This document shows positions 22,124 to 31,702 of a DNA stretch of 35,331 nt, piece after piece. Location of the stretch: assembly GCA_017414605.1 (NCBI GenBank), contig JAFQLG010000093.1, positions 1-35,331 of the forward strand, read 5' to 3'. How positions within the stretch are numbered: position 1 is the first letter of the stretch; the number at the start of each line of letters is the position of its first letter. The stretch comes from Clostridia bacterium. GTDB lineage: Bacteria; Bacillota_A; Clostridia; Oscillospirales; CAG-272. Under the pieces are notes generated by a model that was not told the DNA's origin, searched no databases, and saw only the letters and a list, made by a program, of their open reading frames with translations. The position numbers were made by a program, and so were the translations under genes.

Positions 22124-23164
22124 ATGCTGTCCGTTTATACAGTAGAGAGATCGACCGAATGGGACGATATAGTGAGATCGTTCTCAAAATATGATACGTA
22201 TTGGCTTTGCGGTTACGTAAAAGCATTTCAGATCCATGGGGAAGGAGAGCCCTTGCTCTTCTACTATGATGACGGATGCGGAACTCGCGCCATCAACGTT
22301 GTAATGAAACGCGATATTGCCGGATGCAAGAGCTTTTGCGGCGCTTTGCCAGAGAATACGTATTTTGATTTTTCAACGCCTTATGGATATGGGGGATGGC
22401 TCATTGAGGGTGAAAACACCGCCGAGCTGTTCGGAGCGTATGAGCTTTGGTGCAAGAACAACAATATCGTTTCCGAGTTTGTCAGATTTCATCCCGTTGT
22501 GGACAATCACGTTGCTGCGGCACAAGCCTATGAAACGGTAGAGCTTGGTTACGTGGTCACTATGGATCTGTCGAGCAAGGAAACCCTTTATGCCAATATT
22601 ACAAGCAAGAATCGCAACGTAATAAGGAAGGCGCAAAAAAACGGAGTTAAGATATATAACGGTCGGTTTGAGGAGATATTCCGAGAGTTCCGAGAGGTAT
22701 ATAACGAAACCATGGACAAGGATAACGCCGATTCGTATTATTATTTTGGCGAGGAGTTTTACAAAAGTATCGTTGAGGACCTGCCATATAATGCGCAGAT
22801 GTTTTACGCTGTCTATGAAGGACGCGTTATCGCGGCATCTATTATGCTTATGGCAAACGGAATGATGAATTATCATCTGTCCGGCTCGAGGCGCGAGTTT
22901 TCAAGCCTTGCCCCCACAAATCTTTTACTTTATGAGGCGGCGCTCTGGGGCTGCCATAACGGATATAAGACATTATATCTCGGCGGCGGCGTTGGAAGCG
23001 CGGAGGATAGCCTTTTCAAGTTCAAAAAGGCTTTTTACAGACAGGATGATCCCAACCGCTTTGTTATCGGTAAAAAGATATTCAATAGTGAGATCTACGA
23101 CAGGCTAGTCAGTATGAGAGAGGACGTTTCCGAGAGCGGATTCTTTCCCAAATACAGAGCGTAA
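22124..23164 (+). CDS. FemAB/GNAT-type transferase (BioF2-like)
   Basis: This 346-residue protein belongs to the peptidoglycan-interpeptide FemAB/GNAT superfamily. Such enzymes transfer aminoacyl groups from aminoacyl-tRNA (FemX) or acyl groups from CoA (CelD-type). Two GNAT halves are visible. The first (1-140) is degenerate. The second (150-340) has the signature NRNVIRKAQKNGVKI (about 166-180), the acyl-donor loop VYEGRVIAASIMLMANG (around 226-242) and the C-terminal motif YHLSGSRREFSSLAPTNLLL (247-266). The frame begins 3 nt after the DegT-like stop, so the two are coupled. With the adjacent ATP-grasp gene this makes an aminoacylation/acylation module for a surface polymer; the donor is not predictable. 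Confidence 0.8.
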   Translation: MLSVYTVERSTEWDDIVRSFSKYDTYWLCGYVKAFQIHGEGEPLLFYYDDGCGTRAINVVMKRDIAGCKSFCGALPENTYFDFSTPYGYGGWLIEGENTAELFGAYELWCKNNNIVSEFVRFHPVVDNHVAAAQAYETVELGYVVTMDLSSKETLYANITSKNRNVIRKAQKNGVKIYNGRFEEIFREFREVYNETMDKDNADSYYYFGEEFYKSIVEDLPYNAQMFYAVYEGRVIAASIMLMANGMMNYHLSGSRREFSSLAPTNLLLYEAALWGCHNGYKTLYLGGGVGSAEDSLFKFKKAFYRQDDPNRFVIGKKIFNSEIYDRLVSMREDVSESGFFPKYRA

Positions 23165-23205
23165 AGGTCGTTTCGAAATAAAAAAATGTTTCTTGAGGAA
23201 TTGTA

Positions 23206-24393
23206 ATGGATATAGTAATTTTAGCTGACTTTAGCGGTTCTTTTGACGGGAGGACCAACAATCGCTTTATGTATCTCGCAAATATGCTGTCTGAAGAGCA
23301 CAGCGTTGAGCTTGTAACCAGTGATTTTCATCATGGCAGCAAAACGCATTTTGCAAAAACGCCCGAGGACTATCCTTTTAAGGTGACGATGCTGCATGAG
23401 GCGCAGTACAAGAAAAATATCAGCTTAAAGCGCTTTTACAGTCATTTCGTATGGGGCAGCGAGGTCAAAAAGTATCTCAAAAAGAGAAAAAAGCCGGACG
23501 TTATTTATTGTGCCGTGCCCACGCTTTACGCATCGTATAATGCGGCAAAGTATTGTAAGAAAAACGGTGTAAAGTTTATAGTTGACATACAGGACCTATG
23601 GCCCGAGGCATTTAAGATGGTATTGCGCATACCCGTTGTCAGCGATATTATTTTTGCCCCCTTTACCTTCCTTGCAAACGGCATATATAAGCGCGCGGAC
23701 GAGGTGGTGGCGGTTTCCGACACCTACGTAAATAGGGCGCAAAGGGTGAATAAAAAAGGAAATAACGGCCATACCGTTTATCTTGGAACAAGGCTTGAAA
23801 CCTATGATGGCGGAGCAAGCCAAGCTCCTCTCTATACAAAGCCCGAGGGGGAGATGTGGATAGGATATTGTGGCACTCTCGGCGCAAGCTATGACATTCC
23901 CAATCTCATATATGCAATAAAGCAGCTTGGCGAAAAAGGAATAAGCAATCTTAAGCTGATAGTTATGGGAGATGGAGCCCGTCGCGCTGATTTTGAGGCT
24001 ATTGCCGAGCAGAGCGGGATAAATTGCTTGTTTACTGGCCGCTTGCCTTACGGGGATATGTGCGCACAGCTGACTCAGTGCGATATAGTGGTTAATCCGA
24101 TAAAACGCGGCTCGGCGGCAAGTATAATAAACAAGCACGCGGACTATGCGGCATCGGGACTTCCCGTTGTTAACTCTCAGGAGAGCCGAGAGTACAGAGA
24201 GCTTATTGAGCGCTATAATATGGGGCTCAACTGCAAAAATGAGGACGCGAATGATATGGCAGACAAGCTTGAGATGCTTGTTGCCAACCGCGAGCTGCGT
24301 ATTGAAATGGGCAAGAACGCCCGCCGCTGCGCAGAGGAAAGATTTGATAGAAAGAATAGCTATAAGGAGATAGCGGACGCTATTGTGGGCTGA
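23206..24393 (+). CDS. Glycosyltransferase family 4
   Basis: This retaining GT-B fold glycosyltransferase has 395 residues. The N-terminal Rossmann domain begins MDIVILADFSGSFDGRTNN. The C-terminal domain has the donor-binding sequence GYCGTLGASYDIPNLI (around 224-239), the E-x7-E-like region KRGSAASIINKHADYAASGLP (about 306-326 in part), and VVNSQESREY. A linker segment IVDIQDLWPEAF (about 125-136) resembles WbuB-type L-fucosamine transferases. There is no signal peptide; it works at the cytoplasmic face on the lipid-linked repeat unit. The start has AGGAATTG-type weak spacing but is the first in-frame ATG after the FemAB-like gene. Confidence 0.86.
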   Translation: MDIVILADFSGSFDGRTNNRFMYLANMLSEEHSVELVTSDFHHGSKTHFAKTPEDYPFKVTMLHEAQYKKNISLKRFYSHFVWGSEVKKYLKKRKKPDVIYCAVPTLYASYNAAKYCKKNGVKFIVDIQDLWPEAFKMVLRIPVVSDIIFAPFTFLANGIYKRADEVVAVSDTYVNRAQRVNKKGNNGHTVYLGTRLETYDGGASQAPLYTKPEGEMWIGYCGTLGASYDIPNLIYAIKQLGEKGISNLKLIVMGDGARRADFEAIAEQSGINCLFTGRLPYGDMCAQLTQCDIVVNPIKRGSAASIINKHADYAASGLPVVNSQESREYRELIERYNMGLNCKNEDANDMADKLEMLVANRELRIEMGKNARRCAEERFDRKNSYKEIADAIVG

Positions 24394-24461
24394 TTCCCGG
24401 ATGTTGGCGAGCAGCTAAATGACCGTGTGACCATTATTTAGCGGGAGCTTAAGGAGGAAAT

Positions 24462-25244
24462 ATGAAATTTCAAGTTATATTAAGTTGTATGCATAACAAG
24501 GACTTTTCAATAATTGAAAGATCAGGGCTTGGTGCTGTTAACACTTTGATCATAAATCAGTGTGATACCGATGCCGATTACAAAGTTGAAGAGGGAATAC
24601 ATACTATGATATATACTGCTACAAGGGGTCTTTCCGTTAGCAGAAATATGGCAATAGACAATTCTGATGCGGATATCTGTCTTGTTTCTGATGATGATGA
24701 GCTTTTTGTGCCGGACCTTGAAAAATTGGTGGTTGACGCATATGAGAGATTTCCTCAGGCTGATCTTATCGTGTTTCGGATGGTAAACAGATCAACAAAG
24801 CTTGGAGATAAGCCAAAGAAACTTTCAAAGCTTGAGCTTTTGAGGGTGTCGTCATGGCAAATAAGCTTTAAGCTTGCTTCCGTTAAAGGCAAGGTTGCCT
24901 TTGATACAAATCTTGGTGCGGGAACCAAAAATGGCGCCGGAGAGGAAAACAAATTTTTGCTTGACTGCTACCGCGCAGGTTTGAATATATATTATGTTCC
25001 GATAAAAATTGCCGCCGTTGCGCAGGAAAGCTCAACATGGTTTCGCGGATACGACCGTAGATTTTTCTTTAATCGCGGAAAGACAACGAGATATATCCTC
25101 GGTTTGCCTTTGTCTGTTTTTTATGCAGTTCATTACCTTGTCACCAAGCGCAGGATTTATACCAAAGATATATCGATAAAGCTTGCGGCAAAAGAGCTGT
25201 TCAGAGGCATATTTGCAAAGGGAATCAATTCAAGCTTTGAATAG
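24462..25244 (+). CDS. Glycosyltransferase family 2-like protein
   Basis: This 260-residue GT-A fold protein has the opening MKFQVILSCMHNKDFSII and the acidic metal/nucleotide motif LVSDDDELFVPDL with D77-D78-D79. GLSVSRNMAID (56-66) is the canonical GT2 RN motif. The last 60 residues are basic and partly hydrophobic (ILGLPLSVFYAVHYLV), perhaps membrane-associating. A strong ribosome site AAGGAGG (24451-24457) is present. The nucleotide composition is visibly AT-richer than the genes on both sides, which could mark separate acquisition. The acceptor and donor sugars are unknown. Confidence 0.78.
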   Translation: MKFQVILSCMHNKDFSIIERSGLGAVNTLIINQCDTDADYKVEEGIHTMIYTATRGLSVSRNMAIDNSDADICLVSDDDELFVPDLEKLVVDAYERFPQADLIVFRMVNRSTKLGDKPKKLSKLELLRVSSWQISFKLASVKGKVAFDTNLGAGTKNGAGEENKFLLDCYRAGLNIYYVPIKIAAVAQESSTWFRGYDRRFFFNRGKTTRYILGLPLSVFYAVHYLVTKRRIYTKDISIKLAAKELFRGIFAKGINSSFE

Positions 25245-25269
25245 TGTAAAGAAAGGTAATTTTTGATAT

Positions 25270-26175
25270 ATGTGCAAAGAGAAAAATAATCCATTGGTCA
25301 GTGTGGTCATTCCCACGTACAAAAGATCGGAGATGCTTCCGCGCGCCATCGCGTCGGTTTTGGAGCAAACATATAAAAACGTTCAGGTGGTCGTTGTGGA
25401 TGATAATAATCCGGACACCGAGTGGCGTACCGCAACGGCCAAAATGATGGAGCAGTATGCGCATGACGCGCGCGTCAAGTACGTTTGCCACGAAAAGAAT
25501 ATGAACGGTTCTGTGGCGAGAAATACCGGTATACAGTCTGCGGATGGCGACATAGTTTGCTTTCTTGACGACGACGATTGGTTTTTGCCCACAAAGATAG
25601 AAAAGCAGGTTCAATATCTCGTTGACCACCCCGAGCATCACGCGGTTTATTGCGGCTGGCGCAGAAAGAACAGCGATTTTTTGAACGGAAAAGAGGGCAA
25701 CTTGTCCTTTGAGATACTCAGCGGAAGCCAGCTCATCTACACCAACGTTATTATGATGTGGCGCCGCGACGCGCTGGAATGCGGCGGATGGGACGTCACC
25801 TTCAAGCGTCATCAGGAGGCGGCTTTTATGCTGCGCTATTTCCGAACGGGTGCAACCATCGGCTTTGTTCCCGAAGTGCTTGTTGAATTTGACGTTTCGG
25901 ACAGAGGAAATGCAGAGGGCAATCCCGAAAGGTTTGAGGAGCTGACGCTGTTTTATCTGAATAGCTATCCCGATATGATCGATGCTTGCGAAAAGGCGCG
26001 AAAGGGAGCTAAAAAGGATATCTGGTCATACAGGACCAGAAGTATATTTTTGAGCTACGTTAAGTATAAAAAATACAAGGGCGCGATGAGGGTATATTGG
26101 CGCGCGGTTAAGAAAATGCCGCTGAAATTCAATGCAGACCTTATCAGATATGCGCTCAAGAGGTTAGGAAAATGA
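25270..26175 (+). CDS. Glycosyltransferase family 2
   Basis: This inverting GT2 enzyme has 301 residues. The nucleotide-binding strand is SVVIPTYKRSEMLPRAIASV (11-30), followed by VVVVDDNNPD (40-49). RNTGIQSADGDIVCFLDDDDW (84-104 in part) carries the metal-binding D100-D103. The base GQ/W-type acceptor region lies in the C-terminal half. There are no membrane helices. The start is preceded by AAAGGTAATTTTTG. The end overlaps the polymerase gene by 4 nt (ATGA), so the two are coupled in translation. Confidence 0.9.
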   Translation: MCKEKNNPLVSVVIPTYKRSEMLPRAIASVLEQTYKNVQVVVVDDNNPDTEWRTATAKMMEQYAHDARVKYVCHEKNMNGSVARNTGIQSADGDIVCFLDDDDWFLPTKIEKQVQYLVDHPEHHAVYCGWRRKNSDFLNGKEGNLSFEILSGSQLIYTNVIMMWRRDALECGGWDVTFKRHQEAAFMLRYFRTGATIGFVPEVLVEFDVSDRGNAEGNPERFEELTLFYLNSYPDMIDACEKARKGAKKDIWSYRTRSIFLSYVKYKKYKGAMRVYWRAVKKMPLKFNADLIRYALKRLGK

Positions 26176-27377
26176 CAAATGAGTTAAACGTTGGGCGCAA
26201 GTCCACGGCGGAGTTCCTTTTTGCATTGTATTGCTTTGCATTCGCCTTCGCAAAGCCTGTTACAACGGCGGTTGGCGGATTGTCAACGCTTGTTTTGCTT
26301 GGGGTGGCGCTGGTTATATTGCTGGTATATATATTTACCAACATAGGCGATCTGAACTTTTTGAATCTTTTGAAGTTCATTGCGTTCTTTTTGCTTATGG
26401 CGGCGTTTTTCGGCTTTAACGTTCTTTTTGCGGGCAATGCAGTTGTGTATGCGCACATATATAACTTCATCATATACGGTCTTATCCCCATATTTTTGCT
26501 GATCAACGTCAGAGATTATGCCAGAGTGCTCAAATATTGGTGCTATATCGGTATGATCCAGGGTTGTATGTTCCTGATAGACCCCTTTGTGGGATATCAA
26601 TGGTCAGGCGGCTACATGCAGCTCGGATTTAACCACCTGCTTCCCGCATTTGCTGCGAGTGTAGTAATATGGCTTTACTATGAAAAAAAGTGGGGACTGG
26701 TCCCAACTGCCGTATTTTTCGTTGATATGCTGCTCAACACCAACAAGGGCTCGCCCGTAACCGCAGTCATCTTTTTCATATTGTTCTTTCTTATGATGAG
26801 AAAGCTCAAGTACAATAAAAAGGCAACGGGTGCTATTCTGGGTATTGCGGCAGTGGCAGGATTGGTGGTGTTGTTCAGGTTTCAGCTGTTTGAATTGGCG
26901 GTTGACCTTGCAGAATTGCTGGGCGTAAACAGCTATTCTCTAAACACCTTCAGAGAAATGCTTTACAAGTCGCCCGACAGAATATTCTCGATAAGAACAG
27001 ATATATGGAATATGGCTTTGGAGGCATTCAAGGAGAGTCCTATTCTGGGCCTTGGAATCGGTACTTTTGAGCATGATTTTGGCAAATATCCTCATAACGT
27101 TATGATAGAGGTGCTTTCCTCATCGGGAGTTTTTGCCTTTATCTTCTTCTGCGCGATGATAGTTGTCAGTGCGCTGTCTATAAAGCGCGCAAGTGCGGAG
27201 AAAAGAGTGCTTATGTTCACCTTCCTGATTCTTTGGATCGTGCCTATGCAGATAAGCCTTTCTCTCTGGAACTATCCTATATTTTGGATCTATTGGGGAA
27301 TATTCCTTTACAATACCGATACGCCAAAAACTTTGGTTGACGTCACCGATAAGACATCGACCTCGGAGGAGAAATGA
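26172..27377 (+). CDS. Wzy-like O-antigen/polysaccharide polymerase
   Basis: This integral membrane protein of 401 residues has about ten to eleven hydrophobic helices along its length. The layout is typical of Wzy polymerases and O-antigen ligases: several short helices, a longer central loop (residues about 245-285, LGVNSYSLNTFREMLYKSPDRIF) and the LGLGIGTFEHDFGKYPHN segment, which in Wzy/WaaL proteins carries His near the periplasmic face. Wzy joins lipid-linked repeat units outside the membrane. A true Wzx flippase was not found in the window. The start overlaps the preceding GT gene by ATGA, and its end overlaps the next GT gene by 4 nt. Confidence 0.85.
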   Translation: MTNELNVGRKSTAEFLFALYCFAFAFAKPVTTAVGGLSTLVLLGVALVILLVYIFTNIGDLNFLNLLKFIAFFLLMAAFFGFNVLFAGNAVVYAHIYNFIIYGLIPIFLLINVRDYARVLKYWCYIGMIQGCMFLIDPFVGYQWSGGYMQLGFNHLLPAFAASVVIWLYYEKKWGLVPTAVFFVDMLLNTNKGSPVTAVIFFILFFLMMRKLKYNKKATGAILGIAAVAGLVVLFRFQLFELAVDLAELLGVNSYSLNTFREMLYKSPDRIFSIRTDIWNMALEAFKESPILGLGIGTFEHDFGKYPHNVMIEVLSSSGVFAFIFFCAMIVVSALSIKRASAEKRVLMFTFLILWIVPMQISLSLWNYPIFWIYWGIFLYNTDTPKTLVDVTDKTSTSEEK

Positions 27378-28381
27378 ACGGTAATGAAATAATGGTAACG
27401 GTACTGTGCTCGGCCTATAATCACGAAAAATACATTCGTGATGCGCTGGAGGGCTTCATTAAGCAAAAAACAAGCTTTGCTTTTGAGGTTGTCATTCACG
27501 ATGACGCATCCACGGACAAAACTGCCGACATAATACGCGAATATGAGATTAAATACCCCGATATTATAAAGCCGATATACCAAACGGTTAATCAGTTTAC
27601 CGTTAAGGTGAACAGAATATATGCCCATATGCTGCCGCGCGCAAGAGGAAAATATATCGCATTCTGCGAGGGCGACGACTATTGGACGAGCGAAAACAAG
27701 CTGCAGGCGCAGTTTGACTATATGGAGGCGCACCCCGAGTGTGCTCTGGTGGCGCATATGGCAATGACACATAATCTGGATGGCAATTACGTTGAAAAAT
27801 ATACAAGCAGAGATTTTTCAACTGCTGAGAGATGCCTCATCTCTGCGGAGGAGATAATCAATAATCATCTGATATTTCCAACGGCATCTATGTTTTTCCG
27901 CAGGGATTATTACGAGCGGCATAAGGAACTTTTGACCTCTATCAAGACCTTTGACTACGTGCATAAGATGCTTTTGGCAACGGAGGGAACGGTTTACGTT
28001 ATTCCCGAGGTCATGTCAGTTTACAGATATGGCGGAGCAAGCTCCTGGACCAAAACGGTTTCCGTTGACAAAGAAAAAATGGTCAAGCATCTGGAGCTGG
28101 CAGTTAATACGCTCTTAAAGCTGGATGAGTATCGCGATTTCAAATATCACGATGTTATACAGGCAAACATTGCACAACGGCGCTTTGATATTCTGGTAAA
28201 AACGCTTGATATCAAGGCCATGAAAAAGGAGCCTTATTTGGAAATGTACCGTAAGCTCCCCATAAAAAAGCGATTCATTATCTGGAGTCGTAAATATGCC
28301 CGATTTGCATTCAATATGTACAGAGGGGTAGCTCGCTTTATAAAGCGGGTTATAAACAGAAAAAATAAGACCGCAAAATAA
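27374..28381 (+). CDS. Glycosyltransferase family 2
   Basis: This GT2 enzyme has 335 residues. The opening strand is MVTVLCSAYNHEKYIRDALE (7-26), and EVVIHDDASTDKTADII (38-54) is the GT2 nucleotide region. The metal motif is CEGDDYWTSENKL (98-110) with D101-D102. The C-terminal region is basic (for example KRFIIWSRKYARF) and could associate with the membrane. The start overlaps the polymerase stop (ATGA), consistent with coupled translation in the operon. The donor is not predictable. Confidence 0.88.
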   Translation: MNGNEIMVTVLCSAYNHEKYIRDALEGFIKQKTSFAFEVVIHDDASTDKTADIIREYEIKYPDIIKPIYQTVNQFTVKVNRIYAHMLPRARGKYIAFCEGDDYWTSENKLQAQFDYMEAHPECALVAHMAMTHNLDGNYVEKYTSRDFSTAERCLISAEEIINNHLIFPTASMFFRRDYYERHKELLTSIKTFDYVHKMLLATEGTVYVIPEVMSVYRYGGASSWTKTVSVDKEKMVKHLELAVNTLLKLDEYRDFKYHDVIQANIAQRRFDILVKTLDIKAMKKEPYLEMYRKLPIKKRFIIWSRKYARFAFNMYRGVARFIKRVINRKNKTAK

Positions 28382-28427
28382 ATGCCTATAAACAGGCTCG
28401 TTTGAGGTCATGGAAAGGTAATATCCT

Positions 28428-29654
28428 ATGAAAGCACTTGTTTTAGCGGGAGGATTTCCGCAAATAGCATTGATAAAAGACCTCAAGAGCAGGGGGATAA
28501 CCGTTGTTTTGGCGGATTGGAATCGCGAGCCCGTTGCAAAAAAATATGCGGACGTGTTCTATCAGGAGTCCACTCTGGATATTGAGGCGATAAAGCGCGT
28601 TGCCGTTGCGGAAAAGGTGGACTTTCTCATCACGGTTTGCACAGATCAGGCGTTGCTCACCGTTGCAAAGGTGTCCGAGGATCTGGGCTTGCCCTGCTAT
28701 ATAGACTATCAGACCGCGCTGAACGTAACCAACAAGGCTTATATGAAAAAAGTGTTTGAGGAGCACGGCGTGTCAACCGCAAAGCACGTTTGTATGGCGG
28801 AGCTTGACGAGGCGGCTATCGCCGACATGCCTTATCCTCTTATAGTAAAGCCCGTGGATTGCAACAGCTCCAAGGGCGTAAAAAAAGTTGAAAACATTGA
28901 AGAATTGAGGGCGGCTTTTGCCGATGCAGTTCGTTTCAGCCGAACCGATACGGCTATCGTTGAGAGGTTTATTGACGGACCCGAGATAAGCGTTGACGTT
29001 TACGTTGAGGAGGGACGCGCAAAGGTGCTTTGCATCTCAAACAACGTTAAAATTGCCGATAAGGACAAGTTCGTCATTTTCAGAGGACGTTGTCCTGCGG
29101 CGGAGGCAGAGGCAGTCCGAGAGCAGATAGAGAAAACTGCGCAGCAAATAGCGGACGCCTTTGGACTTAAGAATACGCCCATGCTCATTCAGCTGATAAC
29201 GAACGGCAAGGAAGTGTTCGTTCTGGAATTCAGCGCGAGAACGGGTGGAGGAACCAAATTTTTGAGAATTAAGAGAATGACGGGATTTGACGTTGTAGGC
29301 GCGGTCATTGATCTTACGTTAGGTAAAAAGCCGCACGTTGAGGATTTTGACACAAACGCTTCCTATCTCGTTGACGATTTTATATACTGTAAGCCCGGCA
29401 GATTTGACCATCTTGAAGGCTTTGACGAGATGGTAGCGGCGGGCTATATGACCGATTATTATCTTTTCAAATGGCGCGGCGCGGAGTTCGATACTATTGA
29501 AAACAGCGGAGATCGCATTGCAGGCTTTACCGTTTGGGCAGATTCGCTTGAAGGGCTTAAGCAAAAGCACAGGATCATTTGCGATAACATCAAGGTAATT
29601 GACGACGGCGGCAACGATATGATGCGCCACGACCTGCTTTGCGAGGTTGAATAA
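28428..29654 (+). CDS. ATP-grasp ligase in the polysaccharide locus (second of two)
   Basis: This 408-residue ATP-grasp protein is clearly different from the first one but built on the same plan. The pre-domain starts MKALVLAGGFPQIALIKDL, with ADWNREPVAKKYAD and ITVCTDQALLTVAK following. YPLIVKPVDCNSSKGVKKV (144-162) is the ATP-binding strand and glycine-type loop. VERFIDGPEISVDVYV (182-197) and FVLEFSARTGGGTKF (near 262-276) contain the acidic metal-binding positions. It is not part of a purine or arginine operon. It sits immediately before a VioA-type aminotransferase and RfbA-RfbB, so it may acylate the amino group of the resulting sugar nucleotide. This is inference. The start follows AAAGG by about 9 nt. 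Confidence 0.82.
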   Translation: MKALVLAGGFPQIALIKDLKSRGITVVLADWNREPVAKKYADVFYQESTLDIEAIKRVAVAEKVDFLITVCTDQALLTVAKVSEDLGLPCYIDYQTALNVTNKAYMKKVFEEHGVSTAKHVCMAELDEAAIADMPYPLIVKPVDCNSSKGVKKVENIEELRAAFADAVRFSRTDTAIVERFIDGPEISVDVYVEEGRAKVLCISNNVKIADKDKFVIFRGRCPAAEAEAVREQIEKTAQQIADAFGLKNTPMLIQLITNGKEVFVLEFSARTGGGTKFLRIKRMTGFDVVGAVIDLTLGKKPHVEDFDTNASYLVDDFIYCKPGRFDHLEGFDEMVAAGYMTDYYLFKWRGAEFDTIENSGDRIAGFTVWADSLEGLKQKHRIICDNIKVIDDGGNDMMRHDLLCEVE

Positions 29655-29674
29655 TTACTAAAAGGAGAATTGAT

Positions 29675-30763
29675 ATGTCAATCAACGTAACGCGCTCCTC
29701 GATGCCCGGCTTTGAGGAATATTGCGAGGAGATCAAAGATCTGTGGGAGAGCCGTTGGCTTACCAATATGGGTGCAAAGCACAACGCGCTCAAAGCAAAG
29801 CTTTGCGATTATCTCAAGGTGCCTAACGCCGAGCTGTTTGTAAACGGTCATCTGGCGCTGTATTGCGCGATCAAGGCATTGAAGCTTGAGGGCGAGATAA
29901 TCACAACACCATTCACCTTTGCCTCCACCACAAATGCTATAGTTCAGGCGGGCTGCACTCCTGTATTCTGCGACGTGGCGGACGATTACACGATAGACGT
30001 TACCAAGATAGAGGAGCTTATAACCGACAAGACCTCGGCAATTCTCGGTGTCCACGTTTACGGTAACATTTGTGACGTTGAGGCGATAGATGAGATAGCC
30101 AAAAAGCACGGTCTTAAGGTCATTTACGATGCGGCACACGCCTTTGGCGTTGAATATCGCGGCAGGGGTATCTGCACTTTCGGTGACGTATCTATGCTGT
30201 CCTTCCACGCGACAAAGGTGTTCCACACCATTGAGGGCGGAGCGCTTTGCTACAATGATGCGTCTTTGACGCCCGAGATCGTTAAGCAGCGCGGCTTTGG
30301 CCTTAACGGCGAGGAGATAGACTGCTTTGGAACAAACGGCAAAATGAACGAATTTCAGGCGGCTATGGGACTTTGCAATCTTCGCCATATAGACGGCGAG
30401 ATAGAATCGCGCGGAAAGGCTTATCGCCGCTATGACGAAAGACTTTCGGGCATTGAGGGCTTGAAGCTCTTGCCTTTGCATGAGGGAATTAAGCAAAACT
30501 TTGCATACTATCCCGTGCTTTTCGATAAAGCGGTATTCGGCAAGAATCGCGACGAGGTTATGGCTACCTTGGCGGAGAACGGAATTGTAGCGAGAAAGTA
30601 TTTCTATCCGCTCGTTTCGGCTAACAAGGAATTTGGATGCGAGCTTACGCATCTAACGCCCATTGCAAAGAGCTATTCCGAAAACGTACTTTGTTTACCT
30701 ATGTTCGCCCATCTTGATCTGGCGGACGTTGATAAAATATGCGATCTGATCATTAAAGGATAA
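29675..30763 (+). CDS. DegT family aminotransferase, VioA/DesI-like
   Basis: This PLP-dependent sugar aminotransferase has 362 residues. The motif SFHATKVFHTIEGG (176-189) has the Schiff-base lysine K181 and matches the HATK form found in VioA/DesI, which make dTDP-4-amino-4,6-dideoxyglucose from dTDP-4-keto-6-deoxyglucose. D152 in IYDAAHAFG binds the PLP nitrogen. The opening ESRWLTNMGAKHNAL replaces the usual GP-x3-G segment. Its direct neighbours rfbA and rfbB provide exactly the expected keto sugar, and rfbC/rfbD for rhamnose are absent from the window. A strong ribosome site AAAAGGAG precedes the start. FdtB/QdtB-type 3-amination remains possible. Confidence 0.86.
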   Translation: MSINVTRSSMPGFEEYCEEIKDLWESRWLTNMGAKHNALKAKLCDYLKVPNAELFVNGHLALYCAIKALKLEGEIITTPFTFASTTNAIVQAGCTPVFCDVADDYTIDVTKIEELITDKTSAILGVHVYGNICDVEAIDEIAKKHGLKVIYDAAHAFGVEYRGRGICTFGDVSMLSFHATKVFHTIEGGALCYNDASLTPEIVKQRGFGLNGEEIDCFGTNGKMNEFQAAMGLCNLRHIDGEIESRGKAYRRYDERLSGIEGLKLLPLHEGIKQNFAYYPVLFDKAVFGKNRDEVMATLAENGIVARKYFYPLVSANKEFGCELTHLTPIAKSYSENVLCLPMFAHLDLADVDKICDLIIKG

Positions 30764-30775
30764 AGGAGAAAAACA

Positions 30776-31648
30776 ATGAAGGGTATTATTTTAGCAGGCG
30801 GCAAGGGAACAAGACTGTATCCCATGACCAAGGTGGTTTCAAAGCAGCTTCTTCCCATTTACGACAAGCCCCTTATCTATTATCCGCTTTCCATGCTTTT
30901 GCTGGCGGGTATTCGCGAGATTCTTATTATTTCCACGCCCGACGATCTTCCCAACTATGAAAGACTTCTCGGCACGGGCGAAAAGATTGGCGTTAAGTTT
31001 TCCTATAAGGTCCAGGACACGCCCCGCGGACTTGCGGACGCATTCATTCTCGGCGAGGAGTTTATCGGCGACGATAACGTATGCCTTATCCTTGGCGACA
31101 ACGTGTTCTACGGTCAGGATATGAGCCGAGTGCTCTGGAGAGCAAAAGACAGAAAGGTTGGAGCCACTATTTTCGGCTATCCCGTTCAGGATGCGCGAGC
31201 ATTCGGTGTAGTTGAATTCGACAAGGATCGCAAAGTGGTTTCTATTGAGGAAAAGCCCGAGCATCCCAAGTCCAATTATGCCGTTCCCGGTCTTTATTTC
31301 TACGATAACAGAGTTATCGAGATAGCAAAGAACGTAAAGCCCTCGGCGCGCGGCGAGATAGAGATAACCGCAGTTAACAATGCATATCTTGAAATGGGCG
31401 AGCTGCACGTTGAGCTTTTAGGTCGCGGCATGGCATGGCTCGATACGGGAACGCCCGAGGGTATGCTCAAGGCGGGCATGTACGTTGAGGCAGTCCAGGA
31501 AAGACAGGGCTTTTACATATCCTGCATAGAGGAGATCGCTTGGCGCCGCGGATTTATCACCACCGAGCAGCTCATTAAGCTCGGCGAGGAGCTCAGGATG
31601 ACGGATTACGGTCAGTATCTGCTCACCATAGCAAAGGAAGAAAAATAA
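30776..31648 (+). CDS. rfbA: Glucose-1-phosphate thymidylyltransferase
   Basis: This enzyme joins glucose 1-phosphate and dTTP to dTDP-glucose. The 290-residue protein has the signature [20 protein letters not shown] (2-21), then [19 protein letters not shown] (22-40) and [10 protein letters not shown] (103-112) with the metal-binding Asp. [20 protein letters not shown] (139-158 in part) and the ending AWLDTGT (around 217-223) are also typical. It precedes rfbB, which uses its product. The ribosome site is AAAGGAG. The absence of rfbC and rfbD nearby fits use of dTDP-glucose for a deoxyamino sugar rather than rhamnose. Confidence 0.96.
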   Translation: MKGIILAGGKGTRLYPMTKVVSKQLLPIYDKPLIYYPLSMLLLAGIREILIISTPDDLPNYERLLGTGEKIGVKFSYKVQDTPRGLADAFILGEEFIGDDNVCLILGDNVFYGQDMSRVLWRAKDRKVGATIFGYPVQDARAFGVVEFDKDRKVVSIEEKPEHPKSNYAVPGLYFYDNRVIEIAKNVKPSARGEIEITAVNNAYLEMGELHVELLGRGMAWLDTGTPEGMLKAGMYVEAVQERQGFYISCIEEIAWRRGFITTEQLIKLGEELRMTDYGQYLLTIAKEEK

Positions 31649-31702
31649 TTAACGTTAAGGATAAAAAATAATAAATTCGCACAAGCGAAGAACGGAGTTT
31701 TT

